In this document: positions 22,315 through 35,479 of the stretch, piece after piece | How positions within the stretch are numbered: the stretch's first letter is position 1 | How the letters are laid out: the number at the start of each line of letters is the position of its first letter | Assembly: GCA_022495995.1 (NCBI GenBank) | Contig: JAFEMH010001245.1 | Span: forward strand, 372,001 to 436,000 | Origin: Adenophora triphylla var. japonica | Taxonomy: Eukaryota; Streptophyta; Magnoliopsida; Asterales; Campanulaceae | Direction: 5' to 3' | DNA length: 64,000 bases | Translations under genes and position numbers: made by a program | Notes under the pieces: generated by a model | What the model saw: only the letters and a program-made list of their open reading frames with translations | The model's database searches: none | Told to the model about the DNA's origin: nothing

Positions 22315-24147
22315 TTCAGCTTTCTTCTTCTTCAAACTCCTCTTCTTCCTCCTGATCTCCTTCCCTATCACTTCCACCATCACTTGGGCCGGCCTTTGGT
22401 GGTAGCACCTGCGTAGCATCGGCTCAGTTCCAGCGGCGAGATCCTCCCCCTATTTGGGAAGAAATTTCATCAATAAAAGCATCATTACCTGCTTAAGCTT
22501 AGCCCATCCCTCGCCAAGTTCTCCTATTGCACTTGACTGTTTGTGCAGGAAGTTGAGAAGCTGTAGCCTTTGGGATTGATGGTCGAGTTGCCCAAAAGAT
22601 TCATCATGTTGTTCGAATACTTGCGGCATCGGTTCTGCAAAAGTATGAGGGGCAACACACACAGGAAAGCACTTGGGGTATCACGTGAGATAGCCTGGGA
22701 GGAGCGAGGGTTGTTTCATCAGATTTGTTCCAAGGAAGATCTTTTGTATACCTTTTACCCTTTTTCGGTTGTTGATCAACGGTATAGTACTCGGGTTCGG
22801 TGGTAAAAACATCGGAGGCTTCAATGGGCAAGGATTGAAATACCAAAACTTTGAAGATTAGAGAAGGATAGGGGAAGAAGCTGATGTTCACTTCCTTTTT
22901 TCTACCCCATGAAGCTAAGTGTTTAAACACTAATCTTCCAAAGGTAATCCTTAAATTTTTACCCAATCTATACAACACATTTGCATGCTCCAATGTCACA
23001 ATAGGTTCATTAGTTGTAGGAAGCCAATTGAAGATGCACGGTTTGTGTAGTACGGAATAGAGAGAAGATAATCTAGAAGCATGAAGTTTCTCTTTCAAAG
23101 GCCAAGACTGCAGTTTGTTGTGAGTGAGCAATTTTACCATTTCATCTCTATTGACCCTAATGCTCTCATCATCTACATTAGGGAGGCCTAAAACTTTGTT
23201 AATCGGGCGGGAGTAAAAGAATAGACTCTTCCCCTAACAAACACTTTTCCATATTTAGCAGACCCTTCATCATCCAAATGAGCATGCAAATTGGCAAAGA
23301 AATTGCGAATAACACTCTCAACAAAAGCGATGCATGATTATTAGCATTAATAAAATTCTGTCCTTTAAAAGCTGAACCACTCCTTCCTTTTCCAGCCCGA
23401 CCCTCATCAATGTGCTTCTCTTTTAAAATTCTCTTACTTAGACTATTCAACCAAAGTTCCATATTTTCCTTTTTATAATACTCCAAAGTAAGAAAAGGTT
23501 TTGGAAAAGCTTTATCCTCTTCGGTTTGAGTAACCTCATCACCGGAATTATCACTAGAGGAATGTTTAGGAACAGAAGAGGGGGCAAGTGTTACCTCGGA
23601 TGATATCCTCTTCTTGCTAGCACTTCTAGTAGCACTCACGGTTTTCCCTTGGCCTTCTTTTACGATAATACGAGAGGGTCTCCTCTTCATCACCATCTAC
23701 CCAAGCATCAAATGAGTCCACGAAGGCTCCTTTTCCTTGTTTGCTTCAAAGTTCTCGTCACTCACATGGGGTGAGGACACATCAATAGAGCTTTACGAGA
23801 CTTCAACCGGATCGAGAGGTGGTATTTGAAGTTGCCTTGGACTCGATTGATCTAATGCGGTTGGAAGACCTCCTTTTTGCAATTTGGGGAGACTGGCTTG
23901 GCGGTTGGGGCTTTCCTCTTCCTTTTGGCTCGGCGAGGATGAGAGTCACTTTAGGAATGCCTTGATCAAACGAGGTATTGGGGCCAGAGGTAGGAACAAT
24001 TGCCATTGTTGGTGGATAAGAGCTTGGAGTGATCATTGGGGAAGTTTCCATGGCCACGCGAGATGCCACGGAAGGAGCAATGCTAGGTGAGATGTCCATT
24101 TGGTCCGTGTGGGAAGGTTCGGTACTAGCTTTGGATGGAGATGCCAT
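22315..24147 (-). pseudogene. C2 third ORF downstream of pol (Sirevirus extra/env-like ORF), broken
   Basis: Starts at ATG 24147 (MASPSKASTEPSHTDQMDIS) with a Ser/Pro-rich N-terminus. It continues through 23696-23199 (basic, KKRISSEV, then ELWLNSLSKRILKEKH) and 23140-22604 (WLPTTNEPIVTLEHANVLY, FGRLVFKHLASWGRKKEV). It ends in an acidic Asp/Glu tail near 22320-22370. At least three frame changes or stops interrupt it. The position and the middle domain resemble the variable extra ORF of plant Sireviruses, often called env-like or putative plant transposon protein. I see no clear signal peptide or transmembrane helix, so an envelope role is not supported here. Confidence 0.6.
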
Positions 24148-25444
24148 GGAGATTTGAGAGAATTTTTGGAAAGAATTTTTGACCTAGGATTTTTGGAGAG
24201 AAGAAGGCGTTGGAACGAGGGTTTTAGAGAGAGGTGAGGGTAACGGATAGAGAGAGATACGGAGGAGGTTGAGAGAAAATAGGAAGGAAGAGATTAAATG
24301 GGGAACAAAGTTTTAATTTGATTTGACATTTAAAAGCCTATCTAATCTACCCCTATTTATTCTCAAACTAATCCCTATCCACACAATTCCAAAGTAAACC
24401 CTAACCACATCTTTTAAAACCTCAATACTTTTTTAAACAAACAACACGGTTGCAAAAAAAAATAAAACGATAAAAAAATTTTTTAAGTATAAACGTAAAA
24501 CAATAAAAAATAAGTAAACTAAATAATTTATAACTAAGCCCAAAACATTATAAGCACAAATAAAAATAAATATGGGTTAGTTACTTAATTAAGTTTACCA
24601 AAAAATAAAGGAAACTTGTTGAAGACGTTTTCAAAATCGTAAACTCTTTAATTAAAAAGACTTTCAGATTTTGAGAAATTAATCAACAATATTTCGAAAA
24701 TAAATAAAAAAACTAATATAGCACACACTAATGTGTTAAGGCAATGATGGCAACACGTAGGATAACACATATGATATAAAACCCCTTGATAAATATTTTT
24801 TCAGTTTCAAACACTTGAGGCATAATAAGCTTAGCCTTTTATTTTTTTAGACACTTCAGGCATAACAAGCTGAGCATTTTTCATGCACTTTAGGCATTAT
24901 ATGCCTATATATAATTTTTTAAGTACATTGCTTGTTAAACACGTCTCAATACACTTCTTTAAACAAGAAAGCAACGTAGTAACGAGCTCCGTGCTTCAAG
25001 TTATATTTCAAGTGTAGAGACCAAGTGATCTATGCCTTTCAAGTAGGGTACACTGTAGTAGCGAACTCCATGTCCCTAATACTCAGCATAAATCACCTCA
25101 TACCTTCTCATTGGCAAGAGTACATCGTTGCAGCGAACACCGTGCCCCGAGCTCGAGAGAAAAGTATGAAAAAATGCCTTTTATTTATCAAAAAGAAAAG
25201 ATTAGTGACTTTGTCACTTTAAGCATATGAAGGAGAATGATATCAGACGTGCTAACCTAAATAATAACCTACCATAACAAAAAGGTCAGCATGTGCCACA
25301 GTTAGAACTAAGCTAGCTAGAATAAACAAATAATAAAGTATTTTTTGTTTTTTTTTTTTAAGTAAATAACCAAATAAAAATACACTAATATACAAGTGTT
25401 ACCCTAAGTGATAACATCACCTGGGGTAGCACAGACGAACAGAC
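24148..25444 (-). other. C2 spacer between RNase H and the third ORF
   Basis: About 1.3 kb, AT-rich, no ORF. It holds three imperfect copies of CACTTNAGGCATAANAAGC (24813-24900) and three of GTAGNAACGANCTCCNTGC (about 24977-25155). A hairpin made of paired octamers lies at 25396-25432, just after the RNase H stop. This may be a regulatory leader for the downstream ORF, but nothing proves it. Confidence 0.5.
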
Positions 25445-26263
25445 TCAGAGATTACAAAGACCAAGAGATCTTTTCAAACTAGAAAATCTCTCGTGGTCTA
25501 AGGCCTTGGTAAAGATGTCAGCCAGTTGATACTTAGTATCAATATGATCAATATTAATTAGGCCTTTATCTACCATATCTCTAAGAAAATGATGACGTAT
25601 GTCAATGTGTTTGGTACGGGAATGTTGAACTGGGTTTTTGAAATGTTGATAGCACTCGAGGTTATCACGGTACATAGTCAAAGAATTACTCTCTAGGCCA
25701 TAGTCATCTAACATATGTTTTAGCCAAATAAGTTGTGAACAACAACTACTAGCTGCAACATACTCAGACTCAGTTGTGGAGAGAGAAACACAATTTTGTT
25801 TACGACTATACCATGAAACTAAATTGTTGCCCAAGTAAAAACACCCCCCACTAGTACTCTTCCTATCATCCATATCCCCTGCCCAATCCGAGTCACTAAA
25901 GCCAACCAAATTGGTATTAGTATCCTTACTAAACCAAATCCCTAATTCACTTGTTCCTGAAACATATTTAATTATCTTTTTGACAGAATTAAGGTGAGAG
26001 ACTTTAGGATTGGCTTGATAACGTGCACAAACACACACGCTGAACATGATATCAGGACGACTAGAAGTGAGATAGAGAAGGCTACCTATCATTGAACGAT
26101 AAAGAGTAGGATCAACATCCTCACCTACTTGATCTCTACCAAGTTTGAGAGAAGAACACATGGGGATTTTTGAACTTTTTGCTCCTTCCAACCCAAACCG
26201 TTTTACTAGGCTCTTTGCATACTTGCTTTGTGAAATGAATATTCCTTCATTTGATTGTTTCAC
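25445..26263 (-). pseudogene. C2 RNase H and C-terminal pol
   Basis: In order: SKYAKSLVKRFGLE, YRSMIGSLLYLTSSRPDI, GFSDSDWAGDMDDRKSTSGG, CVSLSTTESEYVAASSCCS and HFLRDMVDKGLINIDHI, ending at 25445. This is the complete Copia RNase H region. It is one nucleotide out of frame with RT at about 26255, so the polyprotein is interrupted just after FFLGL. Confidence 0.92.
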
Positions 26264-26970
26264 ACCGCAAGCCTAGAAAGAATGTTAACTCTCCAATCAT
26301 GCTCATTTCAAATGTTGATGTCATAGCCTCTACAAAATCTTTTAAACACGTTTGAGAAGTAGAGCCATAGACTATGTCATCAACATAGATTTGAACAATG
26401 ACTATTTCTTTGCCATGCCTTAGGATAAATAAGGTCCTATCTGCTTCACCTCTTGTGAATCCATATTCAAGTAAGAAAGAGATTAAGCGACCATACCATG
26501 TACGTGGAGCTTGTTTCAAGCCATATAAAGCTTTATCAAGTCTATATACATGGTTTGGTAGATTAGGATCTTCAAATCCTTTTGGTTGTTCAACAAAAAC
26601 TTCTTCTTTTAAATAACCATTTAAAAAGGCGGCTTTAACATCCATTTGAAACAAAGTAATTTTTAGAAAACAAGCTATAGCCAAGAGGAGTCTTATGGAT
26701 TCTATTCTAGCAACGGGAGCAAAGGTCTCATCAAAGTCAACACCTTCAATTTGGGTGTAACCTTGTGCTACGAGACGAGCTTTGTTCCTAACAATATTTC
26801 CTTGCTCATCTGATTTGTTTTTGAAAATCCATTTAGTACCAATAACATTTGTATTACTAGGACGTGGTACTAAACACCAAACTTCATTACGAGCAAATTG
26901 GTCAAGTTCCTCTTGCATGGCTTGTAGCCAAAAATTATCTTTTAAAGCTTCAAATATTTTTGGGTTCTAA
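26247..26970 (-). pseudogene. C2 reverse transcriptase
   Basis: [21 protein letters not shown] begins the Copia RT domain, followed by [20 protein letters not shown] and [20 protein letters not shown]. The active site is YVDDIVYGS. All recognisable RT motifs are present over about 224 codons. Confidence 0.93.
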
Positions 26971-27199
26971 AGAAGAGACAAAACAGAATATTTTACCTTG
27001 TGGTATGTGGTGGACATACACACATACCTTGCCATTTCACGGTCACTAAAATGTCCTTTGTTCCTTGTTTGTACCCCTTCACTAGCTTCTCCAATAATTT
27101 GAGAGGAAGGATGGTCTCTTCGATCCTATTTGGTGGATCCCTTCTCAAGTCTTCATGCACATGATCATCATCTCGACTGTTCATCCTTTTCGATTCTTT

Positions 27200-29292
27200 G
27201 GATTGGTCTTGGGTGATACCGAGATGCTATCCCATCGGTGGCAACACTTTGGCACACTGGGTATCACTTACTTGATTTTGATTCTCCAGTTCTTCCAGCA
27301 ATATTAATGGAGATTCCTGTACTCCATCACCTGTAACACTTGCTAAATCATCAAAAACAACGTTAATTGATTCCTGAATGGTTTTTAACCTAAGGTTATA
27401 AACCCTATATGCTCGACTGTCCTGAGCATACCCAAGAAATATAGCCTTATCACTTTTAGTGTCAAATTTAGCTAAGTTATCCCTATCATTTAGAACATAA
27501 CACACACACCAAAATGTATGAAAATAATGAACATTTGGTATCCTACCATTCAAAATTTCATAAGGTGTCATTCTAGTACCAGGTCTTAGAAAAACTCTAT
27601 TGGCCGTGTGACAAGTGTGTTTATGGCCTCGGCCAAAATCTTTTTGAAATTCTTTTTGAAAATAACATCACACGTGCCATCTCAAGTAAGGTCCTATTTT
27701 TCCTTTCAGCTACCCCATTTTGTTGAGGTGTTTTAGGAGCAGAAAACTCATGTTTAATTCCTTTTAATTCACAAAAAGTAAAGAACAAAGAATTATCAAA
27801 CTCCGTTCCATGATCAGACCTTATTCGCATGATAAGAGCACAAAACATGTTTTTGATTTTAGCATGTAAGACTTTAAACTTTTCAAAAGTTTCGATTTTT
27901 CTTTTAAAAAATATACCCAAGTAAATCTAGAAAAATCATCAACTATTACAAAAGTATATTTCTTACCTCCTAAAGCTGTCTATCTCAACTGGACCCATTA
28001 AATCCATATGCATTAATTGAAAACGGTGCGTTGTCCCAGAATACTCCTCATTATGTTGGGTAGCACTATGGGTAGCACGTGTTTGTTTACCCTTTAAACA
28101 ATCTTCACATATGATTTTCGTACTTATGTCCGGACTAGGTATACCTCTTATAGCTTCAAAGATTAATGAGTTTCACAATGTTACGAAAATGGACATGACC
28201 CAACTTTTGATGCCATAAGGTAGCATCATCAACCCTCACGAGAATGACACACTTGTTTATCCTCAACAAGGTAGCGGTTATTACTTGACCTAGTACCGGT
28301 CATAACACGGTTATTGGTACAATCAAAAACTTCACAAGTGTTTTTATTGAATTTTACTTCAAGGTTGTCATCGCAAAGTTGGCTAATACTAATTAAATTA
28401 GTTACCGGTCCATCAACATGCAAAACATTTTTCAAAGCGGGAAATCCAGTACATTTAATACACCTTTTCCTACTATATTACTCTTGCCACCACCACCATA
28501 TGTTACACTACCACCTTGAATAGATTCATATTCCTTTAAAAACATTTTTGTTCCAGTCATATGACGAGAACAACCACTATCAAAATACCATGAACCTTCA
28601 ACATTAGTTTTTAGGGCAGTGCATACAACATCACATATCAAATTAGACTTAGGTTTCCACACTTTTCTACTTTGATAATTTTTCTTCGGCGACAGTGATA
28701 TCGACATGCTAGGTAGCACTTCGGGTATCACACAGAACCTGGATCAAGCTGTTTCTTTAAGAAAGTTTTGCAATCATTTTTCAAATGTCCGGTAGAGTAA
28801 CGGTAGTTACATATTTTTACCTTGTCGAAGACTTATCGAAGATATTGGTTCAACATGATCTCTTTCTTTAACAAAAATTAACTTATCTTACGTATTAGAC
28901 AAAGTAGATGTAATATCATTTAAAGACTCTTGAAAACCCATACTGCCTTGAGTGGTTTGGACAACCCAAGAATTGCATCTAACTTGGTAGAACTCGTATT
29001 GAGTTTCTTGAATGTTGTCTCGGCAAGAGTAAGTTTTCTCTTGACTTTGTCCAGCTCCATATCCTTCTTTGTGAGTTGAACTTCCAATCTAGTCAAGCCA
29101 TCAGTTAGGTCTTGAACCTCTTTGGACGAGAGAGATCACCTTCTTGTTCTCTTTCTTCCATTCATCCACCAATTCTTTGCAAAGGTTCTTAAGACCACAA
29201 ATGAGTTCATCCTTGCCGAACTCCTTCTCATCTTGTGAACAACCTGCATCCATGTTAACAGAACCCACAAAACAAACAAAGATTTATCAAAT
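27200..29292 (-). pseudogene. C2 protease and integrase region, several frameshifts
   Basis: Protease: SWYFDSGCSRHMTG (about 28590). Pre-integrase: NLISISQLCDDNLEVKF (28229-28435). Integrase core: RSDHGTEFDNSLFFTFCELK and PQQNGVAERKNRTLLEMARV (27621-27920), with the third catalytic residue in the VAERKNR context. Integrase C-terminus: TPYEILNGRIPNVHYFH to AYRVYNLRLKTIQESINVVF (27227-27571). Pieces lie in different frames, with breaks near 28230, 28030, 27620 and 27210. The stretch 28735-29290, between gag and protease, is degraded. Confidence 0.88.
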
Positions 29293-30492
29293 TTAAATCT
29301 GTATACTGTTGGATGATATCTCGGGTGCTATCCCATTTTGGATATCACACGGGGTATCACCGACGTAATCCGAGTCACGGTTGTGACCACCATTCTTCAT
29401 TTGATCGAATCTTGATTGATTGGTCTCCTCATCCTCATTGTCACTGAGAGAAACCCATAGGTTCTTTCCCATCTTCCTTAGAGTGTTAGCACACTCATTT
29501 GAGTAATGACCCCATCCAGAGCAAGCATGACATTGGATTGATTCAAGGTATTTTGGATCAGATCTGGATTGATCTGATGATGCTCTCCTTATGGGACCAC
29601 CTTTCTGAGTAGATGGAAATGTCCTCTTGGGCATTGAATTGTACACCTTGGCTTGTTGCTCTTTAGCCTTTACCTGCACATTTTCTTTGTTAAACTTTCT
29701 CACCATTGAGTTATATTTCCTAGCAAGTAAGGCAACACTGGCATCTTCACCTAATTCCTCAAAAATTTCATCATCCTCATTAGTTGAACCACTAGAGGAA
29801 TGAACTTTTAAAGCAACACTCTTGCCTTTGAAAGCTTCACTTTGCTCGGCAAGGTTTGACTCAAAATTTTTTAAAATGCTCATTAAGGAATTGATATCCA
29901 TTGTAGAAAGATTGTGAGCCTCTTCTATAGATGAAACTTTTATATTAAAACGCTCAGGGAGAGTTCTAATAGCCTTTGAAACCAATTGTTTGTTTGTAAA
30001 AGGTTCACCTAAAAGTTGACACTCATTAGCAATGTCAAATAGTTTTTCAAAATAAGAGGAAATAGTATCACTTTCACCCATTCTCAACCTTTCAAATTTG
30101 CCAGTAAGACCTCTAAGTTTGTTTTCACGCACACTAGAATCTCCTTCACAAACCCTTTGTAAAATATCCCAAGCTTCTTGAAATGTGGAACTATTTTGAA
30201 TAAGTTTAAAAATATGCATGTCAACCCACTCAAAGATAGCATTAAGAGCTTTCTCATTATAGTTAGCTAGGGTGATCTCTTCATTAGTCCACTCACCTTC
30301 AGGTTTAACCTGAACATCACCATCCTCATCAGGAGGTAATAGTGGAAGAGAGTACCCATGAACTATAGATCGCCATGCTCGAAGATCAATTGATTTGATA
30401 TGCGAGCGAAGGCGAATTTTCCAATATGCATAATTCGAACCATCTAAAACAGGAAGACATTTTTGATTTGGATTTGCAGGATCAAAAGCCAT
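29293..30492 (-). CDS. C2 gag, intact frame of about 400 codons
   Basis: The ATG at 30492 (MAFDPANPNQKCLPVLDGSN) fits plant Copia gag starts, and YAYWKIRLRSHI is the usual gag entry motif. A UBN2-type core follows (AWDILQRVCEGDSSVRENK, FERLRMGESDTISSYFEKL, LPERFNIKVSS). The nucleocapsid knuckle is CHACSGWGHYSNEC. The longer ORF upstream of this Met runs into the LTR and PBS, so 30492 is the better start. Gag ends at 29293, separate from the broken pol. It is the only undamaged ORF in C2, so particles could be formed if it were expressed. Confidence 0.85.
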   Translation of the reverse strand: MAFDPANPNQKCLPVLDGSNYAYWKIRLRSHIKSIDLRAWRSIVHGYSLPLLPPDEDGDVQVKPEGEWTNEEITLANYNEKALNAIFEWVDMHIFKLIQNSSTFQEAWDILQRVCEGDSSVRENKLRGLTGKFERLRMGESDTISSYFEKLFDIANECQLLGEPFTNKQLVSKAIRTLPERFNIKVSSIEEAHNLSTMDINSLMSILKNFESNLAEQSEAFKGKSVALKVHSSSGSTNEDDEIFEELGEDASVALLARKYNSMVRKFNKENVQVKAKEQQAKVYNSMPKRTFPSTQKGGPIRRASSDQSRSDPKYLESIQCHACSGWGHYSNECANTLRKMGKNLWVSLSDNEDEETNQSRFDQMKNGGHNRDSDYVGDTPCDIQNGIAPEISSNSIQI

Positions 30493-30531
30493 GACAAAAA
30501 GGACCAAACACTTAGTATCGTCAAGTGAGAG

Positions 30532-30543
30532 GCTCTGATACCA
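30532..30543 (-). other. C2 primer binding site
   Basis: On the minus strand TGGTATCAGAGC, two bases inside the 5' LTR, matches the 3' end of initiator tRNA-Met. Confidence 0.9.
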
Positions 30544-30545
30544 AT

Positions 30546-31513
30546 TGAAATTGTCACGGCTTGAATCACAAGTGATATCCAAGGTGATAACAGCACCAAC
30601 GATAGCACTTGGGATGGCACACACACACACTTCGAAAAATAAAACAATTTTGTAAAAGAGTTTGCAGCGGAATAAAACACCAAAATTGTTTTTCTCAAGT
30701 TATATAAATATAACTTGAGAGTGCCTCTTAGGCAAGACTTTATAATCACTATGAATGAATTTACAAAGCCGAAAGTTCCCTATAGCTATATCTATTTTGA
30801 GCTCTATGGAACAAGAGATAAAGAACGGAATCCTATTCTAGCCTTCACACACCTTGATACCAAAGTAATCAAGTGCGAAATTACAAGGGAGAAAGGATTT
30901 AAAAAGAACCAAACAAAGAACTCTATCTCTAAGCTTTTCGAAGGTGTGAATGTGATGAAATAATTGGCATGTCTTCAAATAAACCTTCCAAGCTTATTTA
31001 TAGACTTCAAATACTTGAAGGCTACTCCAATAACAGCCTTGGGGCTGGTCTTGCACGTGGAGGAAGTGTAGGGAGAGTGGGTTAATTTGTTTCCACAATT
31101 CTAGCTCCCACTTCCTATTTTGTAGCAACCGAGTTGTTGAATCCTCAAACCATGCTTCCACGCCTTGTACTCCCTTGCTTTTTCATCCTTGTACCTCTTT
31201 TATAATTCAGCAACAACCTTTGACAAAGTCCACATACATGTTGTTGTTGAATGCCAAAATTACGAATTAATACATAAAATGTATTAATTCATTTCTTCCA
31301 ATTTCCACATGTGTCTAGCTCCTTCTTTGATGCTATTGCACCCTGAAATACAACCATAAACCATAGACTATACAGACCATATTAGCACGTTAGTCCATTA
31401 AATAACAAACAAGAAATATACAACTATATAATTTTCAGTCCAGGAAATCATCTGTGATATCACCTGGACTTTTGGGAAATCATCTGCGATATCACCTGCA
31501 GATTACACTAACA
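30546..31513 (-). repeat. 5' LTR of C2
   Basis: 968 bp and nearly identical to 20894-21860. The differences seen are T versus A next to the TATA box (at 31003) and one extra A in an A run near 30639. TG...CA ends and the adjacent CATTC duplication confirm the limits. Confidence 0.95.
30993..31002 (-). promoter_or_regulatory. TATA box of the C2 5' LTR
   Basis: On the minus strand TATAAATAAG, about 510 bp into the LTR. The same motif occurs at 21340-21349 in the other LTR. Confidence 0.6.
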
Positions 31514-31518
31514 CATTC

Positions 31519-31987
31519 ATTTGGTGTAATGTGATTTTAAGGTAACAAGCTATAGCTAAAAGAAGTCTTATTGACTCAATTCTAGACACAGGTGCAAAGG
31601 TCTCGTCATAGTCAATTCCTTCCATTTGTGTATAGTCTTGAGTCACAAGACGGACTTTGTTACTAACAATATTACCCTATTCATCAGATTTTTTTTTATA
31701 AATCCATTTAGTTCCAATTATATTAGTATGTAAAGGATGAGGAACTAAACACCAAACATTGTTTCGTGTAAATTGTTCAAGCTCTTCTTAAATAGCTTGA
31801 ATCCAAAAATTATCTTTTAAAACTTCAATCACATTTTAGGCTCAAGAACATAAACGAAATAGGAGTATTTTACCTTGGAGTATGTGGTGGACATACACAC
31901 ATACCTTACCATTTCTCTATAGTTAACCGGCTCCTTATTTCTTGTCTGAACTCCTTCATTAACCTCCCCAATTAACTGAGTAGTGTG
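31519..31987 (-). pseudogene. Copia C3 reverse transcriptase, proximal fragment
   Basis: Continues C3 RT after the C2 insertion. It is colinear with C2 at 26630-27060 and includes the motif for V.N.WIYKKKSDE on the minus strand. Scattered stops show it is old. The sequence ends at 31987, where the hAT element begins. Confidence 0.8.
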
Positions 31988-33601
<1,614 letters not shown>

Positions 33602-34460
33602 GTAGTGGGATGGTTATTTCTAGTTCTTGCTGGAGGATCTCTCCTGGCCTGTTTATACACCAACTCCTCTTCTTCTTCTAAGTCATTATTTTCAGCCGCT
33701 GTTTTGAAATTCTGTGTTGTCTCATGTGTTGTCGTTTCAGAGGCAACACTTAGGGCAACACTTGAATCTGCGGCTGTACTGCTTGAACTAGTTTCTGTTT
33801 CAGCGGCTTCTTTCAGCAATGTCAGTGGCATGTCTTCTGCTGGTTCACCTGTGACACTCAAAAAATCGTTGAAAACAATATCTACCGATTCTTGAATAGT
33901 TTTTAATCTTAAATTGTATACTCGGTAAGCCCGACTATTTTGAGAGTACCCAAGAAAGATAGCTTTGTTACTCTTTGAATCAAGTTTTTCTAAATATTCT
34001 CGGTCATTTAAACATAACATAAATATCCAAACACGTGAAAATAGTGCACGGTCGATTTCATTCCATTTAAAATCTTATAGGGTGTCATAGTTGTACTGGG
34101 TCTTAAAAAGACTCTATTCGAAGTGTGACATGCCGTGTTTAATGCCTCGGCCCAAAAACCATTAGAAATATTTCTAGCAATTAGCATAACACGAACCATC
34201 TCTAGCAAAGTCCTTTTTTCCTTTCGACAGCGCCATTTCGTTGTGGTGTTTTAGGTGCCAAAAATTCATGGTGTATTCCTTTTTTACTACAAAATGTAGA
34301 GAAGGAAATGTAATCAAATTCCTTACCATGATCTGATCTAATTCGAAAAATAGGTGAACAAAACATGTTTTTTATTTTTGAAAATAAGTGTTTAAATTTA
34401 TCAAAAGTTTCAGATTTTTCTCTTACAAAATAGACCCAAGTAAACCTAGAAAAATCATCC
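33602..34460 (-). pseudogene. Copia C3 integrase core and C-terminus
   Basis: Minus strand: MDDFSRFTWVYFVREKSETF, then RSDHGKEFDYISFSTFCSKK and FWAEALNTACHTSNRVFLRP, then KAIFLGYSQNSRAYRVYNLR. These are the Copia integrase core and GKGY-type tail. The linker has a Ser/Glu-rich part (EEEEELVYKQARRDPP). Frame breaks occur near 34010 and 34205. Homology stops at about 34460, where Gypsy-type sequence starts. Confidence 0.88.
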
Positions 34461-34709
34461 ACTACGATCAGGCTTTATTCCCACTCGGAATATGTAGGAA
34501 TCCTACCAAAGGGTCTAGCCATCCGACCAACACGGTCACCTCACAAACGAACTACGATCAGGCTTGATTCCCACTCGGGATACGTAGGAATCCTACCAAA
34601 GAGTCCAGCCATCCGATCAACACGATCATCTTCTCTCTCCCAACAAGCGATTCAGATTGGGACTCTTATCTTTATCGACGACCCCACTTCCTTCATAAGT
34701 GACGTCGTC
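34461..34709 (+). repeat. Gypsy L4 3' non-coding region with 90-bp direct duplication
   Basis: ACTACGATCAGGCTT...GGATACGTAGGAATCC begins at 34461 and again at 34551, with about 85 percent identity over roughly 75 bp. The ACTACG...GATACGTAGG signature recurs near the 3' ends of plant Tat-type Gypsy elements. Confidence 0.6.
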
Positions 34710-34719
34710 GAGGGGCTTC

Positions 34720-35469
34720 TGTAAGTACCCCAATCTGAACCGCTCTCCATTCGAGCATACGGGAAATATTAAGGATTCACGCGTTCGTGATCCTGAAGAC
34801 CCATAACGTCCAAAAGGTCCAAACTGTCCAGCCAAACCAAGGGAGGACCTTTCAGGGATAAAAAGGAATTCAAGGGCATTGCAGGAAATGATAAAAATTC
34901 AAAAAATATGTCAGCTTGCAACCATGTCCGTACGGACACATGTGTAAATCATGATGTGTCTGTACGGACACCTTTGTCAACACGCCAGAATCTCCCCAAA
35001 ATCTCCCCAAATTCCACAATATTCCCTGAAATCCAGGGAAACTAAAAAATTGTATAATTACATAAAGGTCCGTACTGACACTTTTGCAATTTTTTTGGTC
35101 CTATAAATAGAGGGTACCCCAGCCCATTTCATACACACCTCAACTCTCTCTTACCTTCCTACGAACTTCAGGAAACTTCCCAAGACATTCCGGCCCCTTT
35201 CGGTCCTTCCCGAGGCCTCCTGAGCCATCCCGAGGCACTCCAAAGCCCTCTCGAGGTGATCTCGGTCCATCCCGGTCCGTCCCGATCGACCTCCCGACGT
35301 CCCAAAAATCCTATTCATCCCCAACCAAACTCCAAACACCCAAACGGCTCAAACCGGTCCAAACTCGCGAGGCCAAACGAGTGTGAACGAGTGCTAATTA
35401 GGGGAGGTTCTGCTCGAGTGAGTGCAGAATTTCTCTCCTCTTTAGAAACCCCAAAAATCCTATTCATCA
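34720..35469 (+). mobile_element. Gypsy L4 LTR (3' LTR), plus orientation
   Basis: A purine tract, GAGGGGCTTC (34710-34719), precedes TGTAAGTACCCCAATCTG at 34720. The LTR contains three palindromes of the GTCCGTACGGAC type (34926, 34957, 35068) and a TATA box at 35101. The right end is uncertain: CCCAAAAATCCTATTCATC occurs at 35301 and again at 35451, and sequence after about 35470 belongs to another element. Confidence 0.65.
35101..35110 (+). promoter_or_regulatory. TATA box of LTR L4
   Basis: CTATAAATAG lies 22 bp after the third CpG palindrome and is followed by a C/T-rich leader. Confidence 0.6.
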
Positions 35470-35479
35470 CATAACGATC

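Larger units (their letters stand above)
20894..31513 (-). mobile_element. Complete Ty1/copia Sirevirus-like element C2
   Basis: A 10.6-kb element on the minus strand. LTRs 30546-31513 (5') and 20894-21860 (3') differ by only one substitution and one A-run indel in 967 bp by eye. Perfect CATTC duplications lie at 20889-20893 and 31514-31518. Order in its own direction: LTR, PBS, gag, protease, integrase, RT, RNase H, long spacer, third ORF, purine tract, LTR. The extra ORF downstream of RNase H and the large size indicate the Sirevirus (SIRE/Maximus) lineage. Despite near-identical LTRs, pol is broken by frameshifts. Confidence 0.94.

Noticed and set aside
22604..24147. A true retroviral envelope protein
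   Set aside because: Position is right for a Sirevirus extra ORF, but no signal peptide, cleavage site or convincing membrane helix is visible.
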